Part shown: in pieces, positions 59,128-64,000 of the stretch
How the letters are laid out: every line of letters begins with the position of its first letter
Position numbering within the stretch: position 1 is the first letter of the stretch
Source of the DNA: Carideicomes alvinocaridis
GTDB lineage: Bacteria > Pseudomonadota > Alphaproteobacteria > Rhodobacterales > Rhodobacteraceae
Assembly (NCBI GenBank): GCA_005473895.2
Contig: SRJI02000001.1
Coordinates: forward strand, 124,001-188,000
Direction of reading: 5' to 3'
DNA length: 64,000 bases
Notes under the pieces: model-generated
The model's database searches: none
What the model was told of the DNA's origin: nothing
The model's input: only the letters and a program-made list of their open reading frames with translations
Program-made: the position numbers and the translations under genes

Positions 59128-60060
59128 ATGAAACTGGCAACCTTCGACGCCGGGCAAGGGCCCCGGCTGGGCGCGGTCACGGACGAGGGCATGGTGGACC
59201 TGACGGCCACCGGCCGCCCCGAGCTGGCCGACATGCTGTCGCTGATCGAGGCGGGCGAGCCCGGCCTGGACCTTGCGCGCGAAACCGAGAAAGCGGGCCC
59301 GGTGCAGGGCATGGAGGGGCTGCGCCTGCTGTCGCCGATCCCGGTGCCGCCGCAGTTTCGCGATGCCTCGACCTTTCCGCGCCATATCGTGCAGGCCCCG
59401 GTGGGGATGCAGAAACTGGCCGCGCAGATGCAGGGCAAGCCCGACCCGGAGGCGCAGCCCGGCGAGGTGCCCGAGGTCTATCGCCAGCAGCCGATCTTCT
59501 ACATCACCAACCGCTTCAGCGTGCGCGGACATGACGAGGACGTTCTCTGGCCGCGGTATTCGCAGGCCATGGACTTCGAGCTGGAGGTCGCCTGCGTCAT
59601 TGGCCGGGGCGGCAAGGACATCAAGAAGGAAGACGCTTTCGGTCACGTCTTCGGCTACACGATCTTCAACGATTTCTCGGCCCGCGACACCCAGCTGATC
59701 GAGATGCAGGGCATGCTCGGGCCCGCCAAGGGCAAGAGTTTCGACGGCGGCAATGTCCTTGGCCCGGTGATCGTGACGGCGGACGAGGTTCCCGATCCGC
59801 GCAGGTTGCGCACCCGGGCACGGATCAACGGCAAGACCTACGTGGACACCGACATGAGCGCGATGCTGCACGGATTCGACGACATGATCGCCTTCATCAG
59901 CCGGGACGAGGCGCTCCATCCCGGCGAGGTGATCGGCGCGGGCACCGTCAACGACGGCTGCGGGCTGGAGCACTCGGTCTTCCTCAACGACGGGGACGTG
60001 GTCGAACTCGAGGTCGAGGGCATCGGCACCCTGCGCAACCGCGTGCGCCGACAGGACTGA
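59128..60060 (+). CDS. Fumarylacetoacetate hydrolase-family enzyme
   Basis: 310 residues. FAH-fold C-terminal domain from about 130: 'AMDFELEVACVIGRGGKDI' and 'DFSARDTQLIEMQGM' carry metal-binding Glu/Asp residues; 'GPVIVTADEVPDPRRLRTRA' and 'HPGEVIGAGTVNDGCGLEHS' (both near 20 residues) finish the fold. Members cleave C-C bonds of acylpyruvates or decarboxylate/hydrate ring-cleavage products. Ends the TRAP operon, 10 bp after the cyclase gene and 3 bp before a strong terminator hairpin. Confidence 0.92.
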   Translation: MKLATFDAGQGPRLGAVTDEGMVDLTATGRPELADMLSLIEAGEPGLDLARETEKAGPVQGMEGLRLLSPIPVPPQFRDASTFPRHIVQAPVGMQKLAAQMQGKPDPEAQPGEVPEVYRQQPIFYITNRFSVRGHDEDVLWPRYSQAMDFELEVACVIGRGGKDIKKEDAFGHVFGYTIFNDFSARDTQLIEMQGMLGPAKGKSFDGGNVLGPVIVTADEVPDPRRLRTRARINGKTYVDTDMSAMLHGFDDMIAFISRDEALHPGEVIGAGTVNDGCGLEHSVFLNDGDVVELEVEGIGTLRNRVRRQD

Positions 60061-60063
60061 GCG

Positions 60064-60091
60064 GGCCGCGGCGGCTCAGGCCGCCGCGGCC
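60064..60091. terminator. Strong hairpin ending the TRAP operon
   Basis: Perfect 12-bp inverted repeat, GGCCGCGGCGGC, loop TCAG, and its complement, 3 bp after the FAH stop. The loop also contains the stop codon of the truncated minus-strand gene at 60076, so the hairpin served converging genes before the truncation. Confidence 0.75.
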
Positions 60092-60298
60092 TCCGGCGCC
60101 TTTGGTCGGCCCGAGGTGAGGGCCGAGGGGGCCACCGTCACCGCCGCCGTGCCCAAGACAAAGGGCAGGCCACCGCGCTGGTAGGCCAGCCCCGAAAGCA
60201 GCGTGTCTACCAGCCGCCCGCCGGCATTGGCCATGTAGGGGAACCCCACGTCCATAGTCACCCGCTCGAGCTGCGCGAGGGCGAGGATCAGGTAAGAG
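60076..60298 (-). pseudogene. C-terminal fragment of an unrecognised gene, cut by recombinase debris
   Basis: Minus-strand frame ends 'LPFVLGTAAVTVAPSALTSG' and a short Ala-rich tail, stopping inside the shared terminator hairpin, as a genuine 3' end would. Upstream the frame runs into the antisense of the recombinase fragment at about 60298, so the 5' part is lost. I do not recognise the family. Confidence 0.45.
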
Positions 60299-60775
60299 TG
60301 GAACGTCCTCCGAGAACTGGTTGCGTCCAGCACAATCAGCAGGTCGCTCCTTCGACTCGAGATTGATCAAGATGCCCTCGCAGGGACACTGGACGTCAAG
60401 CCGAAAGATCTATCGGAAACCGCACTTGCTATTGCTGCACCCTTCTCGCTCCGGCGCCGCGGTGTAGAAGCGCGCCTCGTGGCGGGCGATCGGCAGCCCG
60501 CGCCGGATGACGCGCTCGTGGCGTTGCTTGCGCGGGCTCATGGCTGGGCCGAGGAACTCCGCGCGGGCACGCCCCTCTCCATTCTGGCGCAACGCGAAAA
60601 CGTCTCCGATGCTTTCCTGCGCACGCGCATTCAACCCGCCTTCCTCTCGCCGCGAATCCAGGCGGCCATACTCGCTGGAACGCAGCCGCCGGAACTGACG
60701 GTCAAGGCACTGGCGAAGAACTTGCCGCTCGATTGGAGCGACCAAGAGCAGGTGCTCGGCTTTTCCGCCAGCTGA
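60299..60775 (+). pseudogene. Serine site-specific recombinase, C-terminal fragment
   Basis: The frame from just after a stop at 60293 reads 'LRELVASSTISRSLLRLEID', 'APFSLRRRGVEARLVAGD', 'RIQPAFLSPRIQAAILAGTQ' and 'LPLDWSDQEQVLGF', ending at 60775. This is the characteristic C-terminal tail of large serine recombinases found in alphaproteobacteria (a second helix-turn-helix and 'PLDW...Q...LGF' end). The catalytic resolvase domain and recombinase domain are absent, and the only start in frame is a GTG at 60479. Remnant of an integrative element. Confidence 0.8.
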
Positions 60776-60803
60776 GCGCCCTCCCTGCACAGCGCATAGC
60801 CTT

Positions 60804-61118
60804 CCCTGCTCGCGCCAGTAAATTCCCTGTTCTTCCGAATTAATTCCCTGTTACCTTGCGCAGGGAATTTCATTCTAACCTTCTGAACTTGTTGCAACTT
60901 CCGATCCGCTCGACGCAGTTCTGGCGAGACACGGGCAACTTCCCTGTTAGTTTCCCTGTTAGCAGGGAAAACAGGCAAACCGAACCTCGGGCAGAGGCGT
61001 TCAGAGACTCGGTGAAAATTACACGCAAATCGGGCGCTGGAGTTCGGTCTCTGTCAGGCGACAGCTATCTCAAGCCACGCGAGTTCCGTGGGAAAATCGA
61101 CCGAAAGCGAACAGGGAA
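60804..61118. repeat. Cluster of TTCCCTG / CAGGGAA repeats
   Basis: Direct copies of TTCCCTG at 60804, 60825, 60844, 60940 and 60952, and inverted copies CAGGGAA at 60861, 60963 and 61112. Two neighbouring copies form a perfect 9-bp inverted repeat (AATTCCCTG ... CAGGGAATT, 60842-60869), and 60940-60962 holds two tandem TTCCCTGTTAG units. From memory, similar sequence often follows serine recombinase genes in related genomes, so this may be part of that element. Confidence 0.7.
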
Positions 61119-61139
61119 AAGTAGACAGATGTGGGTGGC

Positions 61140-61958
61140 GGTGCTGTCAGACGAATGCGAACCAGTCTCAGCAAGGACAGGCGAACTGCCCTGTCAGGCA
61201 GCGAAGAGGCCGCGCCACTCAGCGAGAGCGGCGGCGCGGTTCTGCTTGAAGATCGGGCGGGAGGAAAGGCCGCGTTCCAGATTGAAGTGGTTGTGGACGG
61301 AGGCATGCACGGAGGCGAATTTCTGGAGACATCGCATCTGCCGGAAGCGCTGCATCGCCCGCTCACGCCTTCGAAACGGCAGGTGTGAATTCTCTCCGCG
61401 ATTGTTCGACCACCGCCCCATCTGACGATCGTCGCCCCGCCCCATTTCCTTCAGGGCAGCGCCATACGTCCGAAGCCGATCCGTCACGACGTCCACCGGT
61501 CGTCCGTGGCGCTTCATGGATTTCCTGAGGAATTTCAGGGCTGCCTTCCGGTCACGCGTGGTCGTGACAAAGCTCTCCAACACCTCGCCCTCGTGGTCGA
61601 CGGCCCGCCAGAGATAATGCTGCTTGCCGTTGATCTTCACGAACATCTCGTCCAGATGCCAGCGCCACCGGCTCGAGCGCATGCCCTGCACCCGCCGTTT
61701 GCGGATCTCCGACGCGAAGATCGGGCCGAACCGGTTCCACCAGCAGCGAACCGTTTCGTGGCTCACTTCGACACCGCGCTCGTGGAGCAAATCCTCCACG
61801 TTCCGCAGCGACAGAGGAAACCGGATGTACATCATCACGGCCAGGCGGATGATCTCCGGCGACGTCTTAAAATACCGGAACGGGCTGCGCTTCTTGGGCA
61901 TGGTCACACGCTAAGCACCCGCCCTGCCCCGCTCAAGCCGTTTTCCTCTGACACCACC
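61140..61958 (-). mobile_element. IS6-family insertion sequence, apparently complete
   Basis: About 819 bp, typical for the family. Imperfect terminal inverted repeats: left GGTGCTGTCAGACGAATGCG, right (complement) GGTGGTGTCAGAGGAAAACG. It contains one transposase gene spanning nearly its length. No 8-bp target duplication flanks it (TGGGTGGC left, TCCCCAAT right), as expected after IS6-type recombination or cointegrate resolution. Its right end truncates a LysR gene. Confidence 0.85.
61194..61901 (-). CDS. IS6-family transposase
   Basis: 235 residues from the ATG at 61899-61901 (a GTG two codons upstream is possible). DDE catalytic residues: Asp in 'WRWHLDEMFVKING', Asp in 'VDVVTDRLRTYG', Glu in 'NNRGENSHLPFRRRE'. 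N-terminal helix-turn-helix 'LRNVEDLLHERGVEVSHETV'. Length and motifs match IS26-like transposases; it appears intact. Confidence 0.93.
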   Translation of the reverse strand: MPKKRSPFRYFKTSPEIIRLAVMMYIRFPLSLRNVEDLLHERGVEVSHETVRCWWNRFGPIFASEIRKRRVQGMRSSRWRWHLDEMFVKINGKQHYLWRAVDHEGEVLESFVTTTRDRKAALKFLRKSMKRHGRPVDVVTDRLRTYGAALKEMGRGDDRQMGRWSNNRGENSHLPFRRRERAMQRFRQMRCLQKFASVHASVHNHFNLERGLSSRPIFKQNRAAALAEWRGLFAA

Positions 61959-62164
61959 TCCCCAATGAGTGTCTTAGCTGCCTCGGTGGGGTCAATCCTC
62001 CCTCCTGCGCCGATGAAGAGAACGAGACCAAGACTCTGCTCGGTATGTGCGATGACGCGACTCACAGCGGGCTGGGAGACATTCAGCATGCGCGCCGCGC
62101 CCGACATGGACCCGGTGAGCATCACGGCGCGGAAGACTTCCATCTGCCTCAGTCGAAAGCGCAA
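61959..62164 (-). pseudogene. LysR-family regulator, N-terminal fragment truncated by the IS
   Basis: About 68 codons remain: the helix-turn-helix 'GSMSGAARMLNVSQPAVSRV' followed by 'AHTEQSLGLVLF' and 'TEAAKTLIGEV'. The coding similarity stops exactly at the IS right end (61958), after which the frame runs into IS sequence. TTG at 62164 or ATG at 62143 as start. Divergent from the DUF1185 fragment, so the pair once formed a regulator-target unit. Confidence 0.8.
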
Positions 62165-62334
62165 CTGGTATTACTCCGAGACATGGGCTGCGACACATCA
62201 GGATAAGGATCAGCAGTACGATTAGGTGTAGGTTCACTCCACCTTCCGTGGATCATAGACCGGCTTGTAGCTCCCCGCAGGCGCAGCGCGGGCTCGGTCA
62301 CGATCTCGGCAAACGAATTACAAAGGTCATTTGC
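62165..62334. other. Former divergent promoter region between two truncated genes
   Basis: 170 bp between the LysR and DUF1185 fragments. Contains a probable ribosome binding site (AAAGG) before the ATG at 62335. No intact gene. Confidence 0.45.
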
Positions 62335-62469
62335 ATGTCGCTTATCAAGATCCGCAAACGCGCTCTCATTGCGGAAACCGTCTACCACGAGCTCGGTCCT
62401 GCGCCTGAAGAACCGCTTCGCCTCGCCGCTGCGATGGCGGTGATCACGAACCCTTTCGCAGGGCGCTAC
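62335..62469 (+). pseudogene. DUF1185 (amino acid synthesis) family protein, N-terminal fragment
   Basis: The 45 codons read 'MSLIKIRKRALIAETVYHEL', 'EEPLRLAAAMAVITNPFAGR' and then Tyr, matching from memory the N-terminus of DUF1185 proteins (about 190 residues). The similarity ends at about 62469, where sequence like the right end of the IS6 element begins. The rest of the gene is missing. Confidence 0.75.
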
Positions 62470-62513
62470 GCAAGCGCCCTGCCCCACTCAAGCAAAGTTC
62501 CTCTGACAGCACC
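62465..62513 (-). mobile_element. IS6-family right-end remnant (about 49 bp)
   Basis: Aligns without gaps to the last 49 bp of the intact element (61910-61958): both contain CGCCCTGCCCC, CTCAAGC, TTCCTCTGACA and end in CACC. The complement begins GGTGCTGTCAGAGGAA, a good IS6 terminus. The interior that should lie to its left has been replaced by the DUF1185 fragment. Confidence 0.75.
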
Positions 62514-62661
62514 TTTTGACGGGCTTCGGCCCCGGCTGCGTGGCACGACCTTGCGCCACGCGGTTTGGGAAAACGCTTCCACGAGGGAAAGTCACGAAAG
62601 AAGACGCGACCGGGAACCGATGGTCTCGCGCTCCAGGACCGCCCCGTGTGTAGACTTCCGG
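62514..62661. other. Intergenic region with hairpin downstream of the carboxylase gene
   Basis: GCGTGGC at about 62540 and GCCACGC at about 62557 form a perfect 7-bp inverted repeat around a 10-nt loop, about 100 bp beyond the carboxylase stop. It may act as a leftward terminator. No gene seen. Confidence 0.35.
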
Positions 62662-64000
62662 CTAGGACCCCGGCGCGTCAATGGCCTCACCTAGACGCAG
62701 GAGCGCCTGCCCGGCCCGCACTTGGCTTCCTGTCGTGCAGAGGACCTCGGCGATCACACAATCCCTGGGGCACAGAACAGGCATTTCCATCTTCATCGCC
62801 TCCAGAACCACCAAGGGGGCGCCGCGTGCCACCGTATCCCCTGATTTCACGGGCACGGAGACCACTGTCGCGGGCATCTCGGACCGGATCTCGCCACCAG
62901 TCGCGACACTGCCTTCCGGCGTCGGCATGAGGTCCAGCAGGTGGCGGTAGCCCTCCAACAGAACCTCGACAGAGCTATCGCCGACAAGGGCCGAGAAGTG
63001 TGCCGCGTCGGCGACACCGCTCCTCCACGACCCGTCGCATCCATCCAGACGAATGGTATGACGGCTCTCTCCGGTCACGTCGTCGCAACCCTCGAGTGTG
63101 ACCGTTGCCCCGTTCATCGTGATGACGCGGATGACCCGGTAATCAGCCCCGCACGAAAGCCAGAGGCGTCCCTGTGGTGCCATAGAATCAAGCGCCTCGC
63201 GGTCGGAGCCTCCACCGAGCCAGAGAGAGAGCCGGCCCTCCCCGACCGGCCGCCATCGGGCGGCGACAGCGGCAGCCGCCGCCGCGAATACGGGGGCCAT
63301 CGAGGGCCTTTGCAGGATTCTGTCCAGATGCGCGTCGATGAACGTCGTGTCTGCCTCTCCGCCGACGACCTCGGGAGTGGACAGCAAGTTGCTCAGGAAA
63401 CCGATGTTGGTCGCGACGCCAGCCACCCGGACCCCGGCCAATGCCTCTTTCATGGAGGCGAGGCTTTCGGCGCGGTCGGCTCCCGCAACGATCAGCTTGG
63501 CCAGCATCGGATCGTAATCGGGCGGGATCGACGCACCACGCTCGACGGCGCTTTCGACACGGGGTCCGGCAGGCCACGACAACCGCCGTACCGTTCCCGG
63601 CGACGGACGGAACGCCGAAACGGGGTCCTCGGCATAAATGCGGCATTCGATGGCGTGGCCTGTGCAGGTGATCGCCTCCTGCGTCAGGGGAAGATCCTCG
63701 CCCGAGGCGACACGTAGCTGCCATTCCACGAGGTCGATGCCGGTGACTTCCTCGGTGACGGGATGTTCGACCTGTAGCCGGGTATTCACCTCGAGAAACG
63801 CGAAACTGCCGTCCGAGCCCAGAATGAACTCGAATGTCCCGGCGTTCCGATAGCGCAGCGTCTTGGCGCCCTGCACCGCGGCGGCGGTCATTTTCTCGCG
63901 GAGCGCCGTGTCGAGCCCTGCGGCGGGCGCCTCCTCGACCACCTTCTGGTGGCGGCGCTGGAGGGAACATTCGCGTTCGAACAGGTGCACGACATTGCCC
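62662..64000 (-). CDS. Biotin-dependent carboxylase alpha subunit (biotin carboxylase plus biotinyl domain), 5' end beyond window
   Basis: The visible 446 residues start inside the ATP-grasp domain ('HLFERECSLQRRHQKV', 'NTRLQVEHPVTEEVTGIDLV' (partly), 'GHAIECRIYAEDP') and end with a biotinyl domain containing 'LEAMKMEMPV' (Lys in AMKM). The fusion of biotin carboxylase and carrier is that of 3-methylcrotonyl-, propionyl- or geranyl-CoA carboxylase alpha subunits. The frame runs off the window at 64000, so the first roughly 200 residues are missing here. It differs from the separate accC/carrier pair at 38451-40071. Confidence 0.92.
   Translation of the reverse strand, partial: GNVVHLFERECSLQRRHQKVVEEAPAAGLDTALREKMTAAAVQGAKTLRYRNAGTFEFILGSDGSFAFLEVNTRLQVEHPVTEEVTGIDLVEWQLRVASGEDLPLTQEAITCTGHAIECRIYAEDPVSAFRPSPGTVRRLSWPAGPRVESAVERGASIPPDYDPMLAKLIVAGADRAESLASMKEALAGVRVAGVATNIGFLSNLLSTPEVVGGEADTTFIDAHLDRILQRPSMAPVFAAAAAAVAARWRPVGEGRLSLWLGGGSDREALDSMAPQGRLWLSCGADYRVIRVITMNGATVTLEGCDDVTGESRHTIRLDGCDGSWRSGVADAAHFSALVGDSSVEVLLEGYRHLLDLMPTPEGSVATGGEIRSEMPATVVSVPVKSGDTVARGAPLVVLEAMKMEMPVLCPRDCVIAEVLCTTGSQVRAGQALLRLGEAIDAPGS

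Noticed and set aside
60856-61425. Plus-strand frame of about 190 codons spanning the repeat field and the IS left end
   Set aside because: It crosses the IS boundary and encodes the repeat motif as low-complexity peptide; no domain is recognisable.
61132-61966. 8-bp target duplication around the IS6 element
   Set aside because: The flanks TGGGTGGC and TCCCCAAT differ, so no duplication is present.
1-64000. CRISPR arrays, tRNA/rRNA genes, replication origin or known riboswitches
   Set aside because: No regularly spaced direct repeats with unique spacers, no cloverleaf or rRNA sequence, no iterons or DnaA boxes near a replication gene, and no riboswitch core was recognised by reading.

Overview
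The window is high-GC DNA (roughly two thirds G+C by eye) from what looks like an alphaproteobacterium of the Rhodobacterales (Roseobacter/Paracoccus-type). That assignment rests on family make-up and synteny habits: polyamine-type ABC importers, TctABC and TRAP carboxylate importers, pxp/hyu cyclic-amide hydrolases, many LysR/GntR/MarR/AraC regulators, and no housekeeping or RNA genes. It reads as an accessory catabolic region (chromosomal island, plasmid or chromid): module after module of regulator, importer and degradative enzymes.

Layout. 1-5648 (minus): an ABC importer of the polyamine type with a binuclear-metal dihydropyrimidinase/hydantoinase and an FrhB-like iron-sulfur flavoprotein, divergent from a LysR regulator (5773-6654). 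6666-6924: an internally deleted IS6-family remnant. 7086-10984: a membrane-anchored SDR fused to ankyrin repeats, an alpha/beta hydrolase, gene debris and a lipoprotein. 11364-15034 (minus): two coupled genes of unknown function. 15301-23752: a MarR-controlled divergent cluster with two sulfatase-superfamily enzymes and an FAD-linked hydroxyacid oxidase on one side and tctCBA on the other, separated by a perfect palindromic operator. 24002-35272 (minus): a 12-gene co-directional run with an ABC importer (two ATPases, two permeases, one exported and one apparently unexported binding protein), two SDRs, a polysaccharide-deacetylase-like amidohydrolase, a CobW metallochaperone and an L-asparaginase, facing a GntR-type regulator with two winged helices.

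36615-40883 (minus): pxpC-pxpB-accC-bccp-pxpA, a 5-oxoprolinase-like set with its own biotin carboxylase, divergent from a LysR gene with a clear operator. 42033-47082 (minus): hyuB-hyuA and an AraC regulator. 47378-52050: a CadC-like TPR regulator divergent from cupin, cysteine-synthase-like and PLP decarboxylase genes, followed by a GlxA-type regulator and a LysE exporter. 54671-60060: a TetR regulator and a dctPQM TRAP importer with a cyclase-family hydrolase and an FAH-family enzyme, closed by a strong hairpin. 60064-62513 is a scrap yard: the 3' end of a serine recombinase, a cluster of TTCCCTG repeats, a complete IS6-family element, and truncated LysR and DUF1185 genes. The window ends inside a biotin-dependent carboxylase alpha subunit.

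Taken together, the region has three different ways of opening cyclic amides (metal-dependent hydantoinase, ATP-dependent HyuAB, PxpABC with AccBC), an apparent organosulfate-use module, and a compact cupin/CysK/decarboxylase pathway whose product I cannot name. Translational coupling through 4-bp GTGA overlaps recurs in at least six operon junctions.
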